DNA from: Gammaproteobacteria bacterium
Lineage (GTDB): Bacteria; Pseudomonadota; Gammaproteobacteria; DSM-16500
Length of the DNA stretch: 38,050 nucleotides
Direction of reading: 5' to 3'
Assembly (NCBI GenBank): GCA_013287845.1
Contig: JABDDA010000009.1
Location: 1 to 38,050 of the forward strand
This document shows, one piece after another, positions 8,370-16,063 of the stretch. Under the pieces are notes generated by a model. The model did no database searches, was not told the DNA's origin, and was given only the letters and a program-made list of their open reading frames with translations. The first letter of the stretch is position 1; each line of letters starts with the position of its first letter. A program made the position numbers and the translations under genes.

Positions 8370-9453
8370 GAGGCAAAATGACCTCCCAACCGGAAAGCCA
8401 ACTTGCCCAAACGGGTTCACCAATGGCATATTCCAAACGATCATCATCTTCATTAAAAAATTCAGTCGCAGAAACGAGTTGATTATGTGAAAGACGCACA
8501 ATCAAATCCACCGTGGTTCCTTTATAGATAACTTCTTCGACAACACCAGGAAACATATCTTGTGTATTTTCTACTTCAGCTTGTCCCCACACGCGTAAAT
8601 CTTCAGGGCGAACAAGAATATTCACTTTTTGTCCTGCAGAAAATGAATGTGGACTTTTTATAATGCGGCGTTTGCCTTCAATTGAAACCGTATACATTTT
8701 TCCATCCACCGCAATAATTTCACTTTTGAAAATATTGGTTTCACCAATAAAATTAGCAACGGTTAAACTTTGCGGATCTTCATATACTTGTCGTGGTGTG
8801 CCGATTTGTTCAATGCCACCTTCATACATCACAACCACACGATCAGACATCGAGAGTGCTTCTTCTTGATCATGCGTCACAAAAATAAAAGTAATGCCTA
8901 ATTTTCGCTGCAATTGTTTCAATTCAATTTGCATGGTTTTTCGTAATCGATAATCGAGTGAACTGAGTGGTTCATCTAATAATAAAACGAGAGGGCGATT
9001 CACTACTGCGCGCGCAATCGCGACACGTTGTTGTTGTCCGCCGCTCAGCTGATCAGGTTTTCGATGAATATATTTTTCTAATTTTACAATTTTTAAAACT
9101 TCAGCAATGCGTTCTTTGATTTCTTTTTTAGGCAATTTGTGACAGCGCAATCCAAACGCAATATTGTCATACACATTCATGTGTGGAAATAAGGCATAAC
9201 TTTGAAAAACAGTGTGCACGTGTCGCAAATGTGGCGCTAATCCATCGACATTTTTTCCATCGATGAAAATTTTTCCTGTGGTGGGTGTTTCAAATCCTGA
9301 AATGAGTCGTAATAAAGTTGTTTTACCGCAGCCGGAAGGGCCGAGCAATGTTAAAAATTCTCCGTTACGCACTTCTAAATTAATATTGTACAAAATCGTA
9401 TGATCATTTATTGATTTTGAAACATCGCTGAGTTGAATAATGTTTTGCGTCAT
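8359..9453 (-). CDS. potA: Spermidine/putrescine ABC transporter ATPase PotA
   Basis: The cytoplasmic ATPase of 364 aa shows all ABC motifs: Walker A GPSGCGKTT (about 38-46), Q-loop at VFQSYALFPHMNV, signature LSGGQQQRVAIARA (about 136-149), Walker B LVLLLDEPLSSLD (about 155-167) and the H-loop VTHDQEEA. The C-terminal part (about 240-364) fits the TOBE domain of PotA/MalK-type subunits. It is the first gene of the pot operon. The GGA in GAAGGAC (minus strand, about 9466-9472) is a weak ribosome site. No clear promoter was identified, but the upstream gap holds a 143-bp palindromic element that may have displaced it. Confidence 0.94.
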   Translation of the reverse strand: MTQNIIQLSDVSKSINDHTILYNINLEVRNGEFLTLLGPSGCGKTTLLRLISGFETPTTGKIFIDGKNVDGLAPHLRHVHTVFQSYALFPHMNVYDNIAFGLRCHKLPKKEIKERIAEVLKIVKLEKYIHRKPDQLSGGQQQRVAIARAVVNRPLVLLLDEPLSSLDYRLRKTMQIELKQLQRKLGITFIFVTHDQEEALSMSDRVVVMYEGGIEQIGTPRQVYEDPQSLTVANFIGETNIFKSEIIAVDGKMYTVSIEGKRRIIKSPHSFSAGQKVNILVRPEDLRVWGQAEVENTQDMFPGVVEEVIYKGTTVDLIVRLSHNQLVSATEFFNEDDDRLEYAIGEPVWASWLSGWEVILPHEE

Positions 9454-9514
9454 TTCTTTTTTGTGTCCTTCTAAAAAAACGAATTATGAAATGTCTTTAT
9501 TGAGATGTCTACAT

Positions 9515-9663
9515 TTAAAGGCACCTCTAGAAATTGATATTTTGCGTTAGAACGAGGTGCACGAATTTTTAAAAGCGGAGTTTATATGCTAATAAATGAG
9601 CATTTTAAAAATGAGCGCAACGAAGTTATAACGCAAAAGAGCAATTTATAGAGGTGCCTTTTA
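9515..9663. repeat. MITE-like imperfect palindrome with TTA target duplication
   Basis: An element of about 143 bp (9518-9660) is bounded by terminal inverted repeats starting AAGGCACCTCTA and ending TAGAGGTGCCTT. The outer 36 bases of each arm match with about four mismatches, and the complementarity continues imperfectly to the centre near 9588. It is flanked by TTA on both sides (9515-9517 and 9661-9663), a likely 3-bp target duplication. It encodes no protein. A 3-bp TNA duplication is typical of some IS5-family insertion sequences, so a non-autonomous derivative is possible, but the parent is not in this window. It lies between divergent potA and the ankyrin gene. Confidence 0.7.
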
Positions 9664-9686
9664 ATAAAACCTTAAGAATTGTTTTG

Positions 9687-9692
9687 TATAAT
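9687..9692 (+). promoter_or_regulatory. Candidate -10 box for the ankyrin gene
   Basis: A perfect TATAAT lies 30 bases upstream of the ATG at 9723. The region where a -35 box would lie (about 9664-9669) is A-rich and poor, and it directly abuts the end of the MITE-like element. Ribosome site AGAGGTG is at 9710-9716. Confidence 0.4.
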
Positions 9693-9722
9693 GCGGAGAA
9701 ATTTTATCTAGAGGTGTGAGTC

Positions 9723-11540
9723 ATGTCTGCAAGTCATGCGAATCCAAATGCAATTGCTGCTTCAAAAATAGTGAATGATTTTGTGAGCGGTATTGTTCCA
9801 GATGGGAAAATGGATTGGTATCCTTCGCCGCTTGATGCGAAATCAGATCCAAAAAGTATACAAACTCAGTTGATTCAAAAAATACTAATCGCCTTTTCGC
9901 GTAAAGATTCTAAAGTGCAAGAAAATGAATTGAAAAAAATACGAGATGAGTTGGATGCACTTTTTAAGCAAAAAGAATATAGCACTATTACTTTTATTAA
10001 TGCATTAGTGAATGAAATAAAATCAGCTGATAAAAATAATACAGCAAAAGCAGCATTAAAATGGTTTTTTAATAATCAAGCGGGAAAAAGAGATAAAAAT
10101 TTTTTTGCGACACCTTATGTCATCGATACTGCGCTTTCTGATGACCTTGGAAAAAATCCTTTTCATTATGCGCACACAAAAGAAATCTGTGGTTTTCTTC
10201 TTGGTCAAGGATTTCACGTCAATGTTGTGGATGATAAAGAGCAAACTCCTTTGATGATTGCAGCTGCTGCGGGAAATTTTGAAACAGTAGAATGGTTGCA
10301 TGTTGTTACTGAGCTGCGTTTTTTAACTCGAGAAGGACTCAACAAAAGAAATGTTTTGAATTTGGCGGTTGCGGGTGATCACCACTTAATCGTTGATTTT
10401 TTTTTACGAGATAACTGCTTATTTCCCTTTCTTTTTTCAATATTTGATTATGGTCATTCCAGTGTGACTGCAAGCAACACTCCCGGAGAAATTTATCAAG
10501 ATATTTCTGTGTTGGAATTAGCATTGCTGAGAAATGATCCGCGCATGTTTACTTTATTGTTTGCAAAAGCAAAGCAGTGTGTCGCTGAAAATTTGACTGT
10601 TTATAAAATAAATTACACACGATTGTTACACATGATGATTCATTGTGCTCAATCAGAACCACGATTATTTTCTGTATTTCGATCTTTTCTCGAAACGTAT
10701 CCAGACGATATCGATATCAATAAGGCGACAGGTGTTATTGCAACGAGGAAATATTTTTACGAACTGGCTTCTCGACGCATTCGTTCTGAAACTTCTTTTT
10801 ATGTGAGTGAAAGAGAAACGCCTTTATCGCATGCTGTGCGTCATGCAAGAGTTTTTAGTGATGATTCCCAAATTTTTATCAATATTAATATGATACGAAT
10901 GTTAATGATGCATGGTGTGAGCGATGAAAAAGCAGCACTATCTGTTTTACCTGGAAATATAAGATATTCTTTGGCGATGCATTTAAGGCAGTCTGTTTTT
11001 TTAGAAGATAGTGGTTCAGACAGAAAAAAATTAGTGCTTAATCGATTAATTCCTGCGGAGCTTGAATATACGAGCGCTATTTCTGCCATTATTTTATCAA
11101 GAGGGTTATTAAAAGGATTGCCCGCCATTCTTTTACATTTTCCAAAAGAATTAATTTTAATGGTATCTGAGTATTTATCTGATAATACTAAAATCAAAGA
11201 AACAGCATTAGTCGCATCAGAAGAATCGCCTGACATTGCTGAAGATTATCAAAAACAAATGCCCCAATACGAAATATTTTTAAATGAAATTTATTTAAAA
11301 ATTATCAGAGATTATTTATGCATCGCACCTCGAGGACAAATTTCTGAGGATGATAATAGCTGGACTGCTTCACTCAGAATTGCGCCGATAGGAACGTATT
11401 ATATGAGCTGCGGTCTTTTTGGTGCGGGCGAAAATGTTCGTTTAGGTATGAGAATGAATTTTGAAAGTGATGCAGACGCAGAAGCACGTGTAAAACAAAA
11501 AACAGCAATCGTCCCCACCACAGCTGCAGCAAAACAATAA
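9723..11540 (+). CDS. Ankyrin-repeat protein with C-terminal F-box-like segment; candidate secreted effector
   Basis: The 605-aa protein has no signal peptide or membrane segment. Ankyrin-type units are visible at about residues 143-200: GKNPFHYAHTKEICGFLLGQG, then EQTPLMIAAAAGNFETVEWL, with a weaker unit near RNVLNLAVAGDHHLIVDFFL. Further degenerate units may follow at 261-280 and 365-400. At about 466-486 a LHFPKELILMVSEYLS helix resembles the core of eukaryotic F-box domains. The tail (about 583-605) is Ala/Thr/Lys-rich. Ankyrin plus F-box-like architecture recalls Dot/Icm effectors such as Legionella AnkB, but whether it is secreted is inference. The start is supported by AGAGGTG seven bases upstream. 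Confidence 0.72.
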   Translation: MSASHANPNAIAASKIVNDFVSGIVPDGKMDWYPSPLDAKSDPKSIQTQLIQKILIAFSRKDSKVQENELKKIRDELDALFKQKEYSTITFINALVNEIKSADKNNTAKAALKWFFNNQAGKRDKNFFATPYVIDTALSDDLGKNPFHYAHTKEICGFLLGQGFHVNVVDDKEQTPLMIAAAAGNFETVEWLHVVTELRFLTREGLNKRNVLNLAVAGDHHLIVDFFLRDNCLFPFLFSIFDYGHSSVTASNTPGEIYQDISVLELALLRNDPRMFTLLFAKAKQCVAENLTVYKINYTRLLHMMIHCAQSEPRLFSVFRSFLETYPDDIDINKATGVIATRKYFYELASRRIRSETSFYVSERETPLSHAVRHARVFSDDSQIFININMIRMLMMHGVSDEKAALSVLPGNIRYSLAMHLRQSVFLEDSGSDRKKLVLNRLIPAELEYTSAISAIILSRGLLKGLPAILLHFPKELILMVSEYLSDNTKIKETALVASEESPDIAEDYQKQMPQYEIFLNEIYLKIIRDYLCIAPRGQISEDDNSWTASLRIAPIGTYYMSCGLFGAGENVRLGMRMNFESDADAEARVKQKTAIVPTTAAAKQ

Positions 11541-11607
11541 AATTCTTTTTCTTACACATAAAAAAAAGGATATGATAACGCCTCATTGAAAATGGGATGG
11601 AAAAAAT

Positions 11608-12357
11608 ATGCGCAAGATTGTTTTTATTATGATGTTATTTTTGAGTAGTTCTGTTTTGGCAGCCGTTCAAACATCTGATGATCTATTTAAAGATGTAGAA
11701 ATTTCTGTTGCAGGTGGAATGAGTTGGTTGAAAACGAGCAGCACGCAAACTGTCGTTTCTGCTTTTGAAACAGATAATAATAATGTTAGAAATGTGATTA
11801 ATCATCCTGCTTGGAAAATTGGAATAGGCCGTTCGTTTTTCGATGACACACTTCAACGCCGACAATTTTTGAATCGTCTTTTAGTAGAATTAAATTTATA
11901 TCAAAGCCAATCGTCTATCAAAGGATCGACATGGCAATATCAATTACCCCAATTTAATAATTTTGATTTTTCAGCGCCAGTGAAAAGCACGCGTTTAATG
12001 CTGGATTTCAAGCCTTTTTTATTCACGGCGAAAACTATTTCGCTTTATCCTATTTTAGGATTCGGCGTAGCGTGGAATGAATTTAATTATACAGAAACAC
12101 CCACTGCATCGGGCATCAATCCTGCCAGCGCAGCGGTATTGCGAACAAGAATGAGAACTAATTTTGCTTATGAAATCGGTGCAGGTGTGCGAACACAAAT
12201 CACAGAACATTTCAGTGCAGCGTTGGAATATTTATACAATCCACTCGGACATGTTTCTCCGTCGACTTCTTCAGAAACAGCCGCAATGATTCTTGTTGCC
12301 CCTCAGTTTGCAATACGTATGCAAACTGTTTTATTAAGTGTGAATTGGAAAATTTAA
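11608..12357 (+). CDS. Outer-membrane beta-barrel protein with signal peptide
   Basis: The 249-residue protein begins with a Sec signal peptide (MRKIVFIMMLFLSSSVLA, cleavage near residue 18). The rest alternates polar and hydrophobic residues in short strands, for example DVEISVAGGMSWL, LLVELNLYQS, TRLMLDFKPFLF, ISLYPILGFGVAWN, NFAYEIGAGVRTQI, FSAALEYLYNP and TVLLSVNWKI. This is typical of an 8-10-stranded OmpA/OmpW-like surface barrel. No exact family is recognised. The next gene begins one base after its stop, so the two are presumably expressed and function together at the cell surface. Confidence 0.75.
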   Translation: MRKIVFIMMLFLSSSVLAAVQTSDDLFKDVEISVAGGMSWLKTSSTQTVVSAFETDNNNVRNVINHPAWKIGIGRSFFDDTLQRRQFLNRLLVELNLYQSQSSIKGSTWQYQLPQFNNFDFSAPVKSTRLMLDFKPFLFTAKTISLYPILGFGVAWNEFNYTETPTASGINPASAAVLRTRMRTNFAYEIGAGVRTQITEHFSAALEYLYNPLGHVSPSTSSETAAMILVAPQFAIRMQTVLLSVNWKI

Positions 12358-12358
12358 A

Positions 12359-13969
12359 ATGAAATGCGTCACAAGTTTATTTTTTTTATTAGCAATGCAA
12401 TCTGCTTTTGCAGGAATGGTACCGGTTGTTATTTCTGATCCAACGCCTTCGATTGCAGCTAATTATTCTGTTGGAAATTCCAATACATTTACTTATACCG
12501 TCACAAATCATACACCTGCCACTTTTCCATTAGCAGTGAGTGGAATTTCAGGATCAGTGAGTCGCACAAGTGTGACAAGTGATTGTGGAAATACACTTCC
12601 TGGTAATTCAAGTTGTAATATTGGAATTACGATTGCACCGACGGGTAATGATTACGGTGCTTCAATTAATCAAACGTTAGCAGTGAATTATCAAGGAAGA
12701 ATGGCGCTGGCAAAAAATATTTCTTTTTCTGTTTCACCCGCAGGAAGAATATTTGCAATAGGGGGACGTAATTTATTTGCGCCAGCCATTATTGTCAGCA
12801 ACGATGGTTTAGGCCAAACGTGGACAACAGGGTTTACTGATAATTCCATCGGGGGTTTTATTCTTGGAGTGGGATGCACAGGCAGTGGTTCAACAGCTGT
12901 TTGCGCAGGTGCAGGTGAAGATTATACAGATGGATCGCCTATATTAGTTGTGAGTGCCGATGGAGGAAATACATGGACACCCAAATCACTCGCAGGATTA
13001 TCTGATTCTGGAATATTAAATGCAGCAAGTTGTACAGGAACAGGATCAAATGCAATTTGTGTTGCAGGAGGAGAAGATTTATCAGGAGACAGTCTTCCTA
13101 CTATTTTTGCGAGTACGGATGGAGGAAATACATGGTCACTGAAATCAGTTCCAGGTATTTCTACAACAGGTGTTGTATTCGCAACAAGTTGCACAGGCAA
13201 TGGATCGAATGCAATTTGTGTTGCAGCAGGACAATTTTCTTCACTTCAACCGTTACTGGCAGTGAGTACGGATGGAGGAAATACATGGTCTTCTCAAGCT
13301 GTTTCTGGATTATCTCCTGATGATGCTTCATTTTATTCGGTGAGTTGCACAGGCAGTGGATCAAATGCAATTTGTGTTGCAACAGGACAAGATGAAACAA
13401 ATGGTTCTCCTGTTTTAGCAGTGAGTACGAATGGAGGAAATACGTGGGCGCTTAAATCTATTTCAGATGCTCCATTCGGTGGAATTTTTATTGGAGTCAG
13501 TTGTACGGGAAATAGTTCAACAGGCGTGTGTACAGCAATAGGAACAGTCGGCGGTGGATATGGTTTCGTTGCTGCAAGTAATGATGGCGCGAATACGTGG
13601 GCAATAAAATCGATTCCTAATTTTCCTTCTAATGCGGCATTGTCACAAACAAGTTGTACAGGCAGTGGATCTTCTGCAATTTGTATTGCAGTAGGAAGAG
13701 ATACTGAGATCGTTAGTTCATCTCTTATTGTTATAAGTCGTGATGGAGGAAATACATTTTCACGCGTACCACTTTCGGGTTCTTTAGCAACAGCCGGTAA
13801 TTTGTCTGCTGGAAGTTGCACAGGTGCAGGCCCAACACTCACCACCTGCGCAGTCACCAGTGGTTTTAATGTTCTTATTAGCACAGATGGCGGTGTTACT
13901 TGGGGATTCGCTCCTAATGTTAATTTTCAACGTTCGCCGATGTTTCAATCTGCAGCATCAGGCGTGTAA
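12359..13969 (+). CDS. Secreted protein with eight Asp-box (BNR/sialidase-type) repeats
   Basis: The 536-aa protein has a signal peptide (MKCVTSLFFLLAMQSAFA, cleavage near 18) and an N-terminal immunoglobulin-like segment (about 30-125, with FTYTVTNHTPATFPL and DCGNTLPGNSSCNIGITI). Eight Asp-boxes of the S-x-D-G-G-x-T-W type follow at about residues 147, 199, 252, 303, 356, 407, 460 and 508, every 51-53 residues. This spacing implies a beta-propeller-like fold. Most units also carry SCTGxGSNAIC, giving a Cys pair that could form a disulfide in the periplasm or outside. Sialidase catalytic residues were not recognised, so a binding role is as likely as hydrolysis. It is coupled to the barrel protein upstream. 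Confidence 0.78.
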   Translation: MKCVTSLFFLLAMQSAFAGMVPVVISDPTPSIAANYSVGNSNTFTYTVTNHTPATFPLAVSGISGSVSRTSVTSDCGNTLPGNSSCNIGITIAPTGNDYGASINQTLAVNYQGRMALAKNISFSVSPAGRIFAIGGRNLFAPAIIVSNDGLGQTWTTGFTDNSIGGFILGVGCTGSGSTAVCAGAGEDYTDGSPILVVSADGGNTWTPKSLAGLSDSGILNAASCTGTGSNAICVAGGEDLSGDSLPTIFASTDGGNTWSLKSVPGISTTGVVFATSCTGNGSNAICVAAGQFSSLQPLLAVSTDGGNTWSSQAVSGLSPDDASFYSVSCTGSGSNAICVATGQDETNGSPVLAVSTNGGNTWALKSISDAPFGGIFIGVSCTGNSSTGVCTAIGTVGGGYGFVAASNDGANTWAIKSIPNFPSNAALSQTSCTGSGSSAICIAVGRDTEIVSSSLIVISRDGGNTFSRVPLSGSLATAGNLSAGSCTGAGPTLTTCAVTSGFNVLISTDGGVTWGFAPNVNFQRSPMFQSAASGV

Positions 13970-14020
13970 TTTTTTTTTGAATCTTCATTAATTAAAAAAT
14001 TTCAGTTACCATACCAAACG

Positions 14021-14058
14021 CAGGATGAATTAATTCATCCTGAACGGAAGTTAACTTC
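14021..14058 (+). promoter_or_regulatory. Two palindromes upstream of bufA
   Basis: A perfect 22-bp palindrome spans 14021-14042 (half CAGGATGAATT). Five bases later a 12-bp palindrome, GAAGTTAACTTC, spans 14047-14058. Both lie in the 112-base gap before the bufferin precursor, ending 24 bases before its ATG. They could be an operator pair or an RNA hairpin in the leader; the first could also end transcription of the upstream gene, although no T-run follows it. No convincing -35/-10 pair was seen. Ribosome site AAGGAG lies at about 14069-14074. Confidence 0.5.
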
Positions 14059-14081
14059 AAGTTTAAATAAGGAGTAATGTA

Positions 14082-14354
14082 ATGAAAGTAAAAAATATGA
14101 TTGGCGTAACATTAGCAACTGCAGCAGCTGCTGCGTTCATGATGGCACCTGTTGCTTCTTTTGCTGCTGATGAAATGGCACCCATGGCAGGAGCAGGCGT
14201 AAAATGTTTTGGCGCGAATGCATGCAAAGGCCAAAGCGCTTGCAAAACAGCAAAGAATGCTTGTAAAGGTCAAAACGGTTGTAAAGGTCAAGGCATGTCA
14301 ATGGCAGATAGCCAAAAAGCATGTACAGATATGGGCGGTAAATTAGCTGAGTAA
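14082..14354 (+). CDS. bufA2: Bufferin-type metallophore precursor, BufA2 family
   Basis: This 90-residue precursor has a Sec signal peptide (hydrophobic core LATAAAAAFMMAPVA, cleavage near SFA-ADEM at residue 28) and a mature part of about 62 residues with six Cys at 42, 48, 54, 61, 67 and 81. The cysteines sit in a repeated CKGQ-type pattern: KCFGANACKG, SACKT, ACKGQNGCKGQG. That pattern, followed directly by DUF692 and DUF2063 genes, fits the BufA2 family of ribosomally made, copper-binding bufferins exported through Sec. In characterised bufferins the DUF692 enzyme converts core cysteines to thiooxazole groups; which of these six are modified is unknown. A terminator directly downstream suggests it is made in excess over its enzymes. 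Confidence 0.82.
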   Translation: MKVKNMIGVTLATAAAAAFMMAPVASFAADEMAPMAGAGVKCFGANACKGQSACKTAKNACKGQNGCKGQGMSMADSQKACTDMGGKLAE

Positions 14355-14366
14355 GTTATTTAAAAT

Positions 14367-14407
14367 AAAATGAGCGTGTTGGTTTAATCGATGCGCTCAT
14401 TTTTTTT
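14367..14407 (+). terminator. Rho-independent terminator between bufA and bufB
   Basis: A perfect 10-bp stem (AAAATGAGCG at 14367-14376 with CGCTCATTTT at 14394-14403) has a 17-base loop and runs into an unbroken T tract at 14400-14407. It lies after the precursor gene and 12 bases before bufB. It probably works as a partial terminator that sets a high precursor-to-enzyme ratio. Confidence 0.75.
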
Positions 14408-14418
14408 GTGAGTATGTT

Positions 14419-15255
14419 ATGGAAAATATAAAAAAAAAATTCTTAGGATTTGGTTTAGGTTTACGTCACGATCATTACGAAGAAATTTTGGAAACAAAAC
14501 CCGCTGTCGATTGGTTTGAAATTCTCACGGAAAATTATTTAGTGCCTGGTGGAAAACCCCTTTATTATCTCGATCAAATTCGCGCACAGTATCCGCTTGT
14601 CATGCATGGTGTTTCATTGTCGATTGGCAGTATGGATCCTCTCGATAAAAAATATTTATCATCTGTGAAAGAATTAATGCAACGTGTCGAACCGAAATGG
14701 ATTTCTGATCATTTATGTTGGACAGGTGTTCACGGAAAAAATACACATGATTTATTACCATTACCTTATACCGAAGAAGCGGTTGCTCATATTGCAAATC
14801 GATTGATGCAAGTACAAGAATTTTTAGGGCAACGTATTTTAATTGAAAATGTTTCGAGTTACGTCAATTTCAAAGATTCTGAAATGACAGAATGGGAATT
14901 CATTACTGAAATTGCAACACGCGCAGATTGTTTAATTTTATTAGACGTGAATAATGTTTATGTGAGTAGTGTGAATCACGAATTTTCTGCTGAAGATTAT
15001 ATTGATTATTTACCTATCGAGCGCGTGTATCAAATTCATTTGGCCGGACACAGTGATATGGGTGATTACATTATTGATACACATGATCACGCGATTGTGG
15101 ATTCTGTTTGGAAACTCTATGAAAAAACAATTCAACGCATGGGAATGATTTCAACCATGATTGAGCGCGATGATCACATTCCACCGCTAAATGAATTATT
15201 AAAAGAATTGAATTATGCGAAAAAAATTGCAAAAAATTGTGCGGTGCTTGCATGA
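14419..15255 (+). CDS. bufB: BufB, DUF692 multinuclear iron enzyme (MbnB-like)
   Basis: The 278-aa protein matches DUF692 along its whole length: GFGLGLRHDHYEEIL, WFEILTENYLVPGG, MHGVSLSIGSMDPLD, SDHLCWTG, LLPLPYTEEAV, IENVSSYVNF, LLDVNNVYVSSVNHEF, QIHLAGHSDM and DTHDHAIVDSVW. These carry the conserved His, Asp, Glu and Asn residues that hold the iron ions in the TIM-barrel enzymes MbnB and TglH. The family modifies cysteines of a peptide, with the DUF2063 protein as partner. Here the substrate should be the Cys-rich peptide encoded just upstream. The ribosome site is weak (GTGAG, about 14407-14411). It overlaps bufC by 4 bases (ATGA). Confidence 0.9.
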   Translation: MENIKKKFLGFGLGLRHDHYEEILETKPAVDWFEILTENYLVPGGKPLYYLDQIRAQYPLVMHGVSLSIGSMDPLDKKYLSSVKELMQRVEPKWISDHLCWTGVHGKNTHDLLPLPYTEEAVAHIANRLMQVQEFLGQRILIENVSSYVNFKDSEMTEWEFITEIATRADCLILLDVNNVYVSSVNHEFSAEDYIDYLPIERVYQIHLAGHSDMGDYIIDTHDHAIVDSVWKLYEKTIQRMGMISTMIERDDHIPPLNELLKELNYAKKIAKNCAVLA

Positions 15256-16013
15256 GCAAACTCAGCTTAATACAAAATGATTTTCAACAATGTGTGTTAG
15301 ATTCTACGCATGAAATAGCACACGTGATGCAAACCAAAAAAGTTTCTGTTGAAGCACGCATGGGAATTTATGTGAATGCGTATTTATCTCGATTAGCAGA
15401 AGCACTTGCAGTGAATTATCCAGTTTTAAAAAAACAAATGGGCGATGAACAATTTTATGATTTATGTTTTTCGTACGTGCAACAATTTCCTTCTGAATTT
15501 CGTTCGATTCGTTGGTTTGGACATCAATTTCCTGATTTTTTAAAAAAAGAAAAAGAAGATTTTTCTATTGTTGAGTTAGCGCGATTTGAATGGATACTAA
15601 CAGAAGTGTTTGATGCAGCTGATGCAGACGCGATGACAATGGAAGATATTGCAGCGATGGATCCGAATGTGTGGGCAACAATGAAATTCATTCCCCATCC
15701 CACAGTGAGACGACTGAATTTAAAATGGAATGTCGCAGCACTTTGGAGATCTGTTTCAGAAGAAACACCGTGTCCTGTCATTGAAAAAAGTTCGAAACCC
15801 ATCGCGTGGATTTTTTGGCGAAAAGATAAAGTAAATCAATTTTCTTCCATGACAGAAGATGAAGCATGGGCGATTGATGCAATGATGCATGGTGATACGT
15901 TTGCAGAAATTTGTGAAGGATTATGCGAATGGTTTTCTGAAGACGAAGTTGCAATGCGTGCAGCGTCATTATTAAAAAGTTGGATCGCAGCAGGATTAAT
16001 TTCGCGCACGTGA
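15252..16013 (+). CDS. bufC: BufC, DUF2063 partner of the DUF692 enzyme
   Basis: From ATG 15252 the protein has 253 aa and begins MSKLSLIQNDFQQCVLD. The N-terminal domain (about 1-95) has the DUF2063 pattern RMGIYVNAYLSRLAEALAVNYPVLKKQMGDEQFYDL, followed by FPSEFRSIRWFGHQFPDFL. The C-terminal part (about 170-250) is a small winged-helix-like module. Proteins of this family bind the precursor peptide and present it to the DUF692 enzyme. The 4-base ATGA overlap with bufB selects this start over a TTG at 15237. The DoxX-type membrane protein often found as a fourth bufferin gene is absent; the next gene is on the other strand. Confidence 0.88.
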   Translation: MSKLSLIQNDFQQCVLDSTHEIAHVMQTKKVSVEARMGIYVNAYLSRLAEALAVNYPVLKKQMGDEQFYDLCFSYVQQFPSEFRSIRWFGHQFPDFLKKEKEDFSIVELARFEWILTEVFDAADADAMTMEDIAAMDPNVWATMKFIPHPTVRRLNLKWNVAALWRSVSEETPCPVIEKSSKPIAWIFWRKDKVNQFSSMTEDEAWAIDAMMHGDTFAEICEGLCEWFSEDEVAMRAASLLKSWIAAGLISRT

Positions 16014-16063
16014 ATAAAATTTATTAATTTTTGTGATTGAGCTATTTTTTTATGTCATCGCAC

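Noticed and set aside
12900-13900. Regular direct repeats resembling a repeat array
   Set aside because: They are the in-frame coding repeats of the Asp-box protein, with a period of about 155 bases and no conserved short repeat with unique spacers.
13990-14080. ECF-sigma promoter for the bufferin operon
   Set aside because: I looked for a GTAACC-type -35 with a CG-rich -10 at about 16 bases; GTTACC at 14005-14010 has no matching -10, so no promoter is claimed.
14063-14245. Minus-strand reading frame opposite bufA
   Set aside because: It is a shadow of the Ala/Cys-rich coding sequence; there is no ribosome site or family match.
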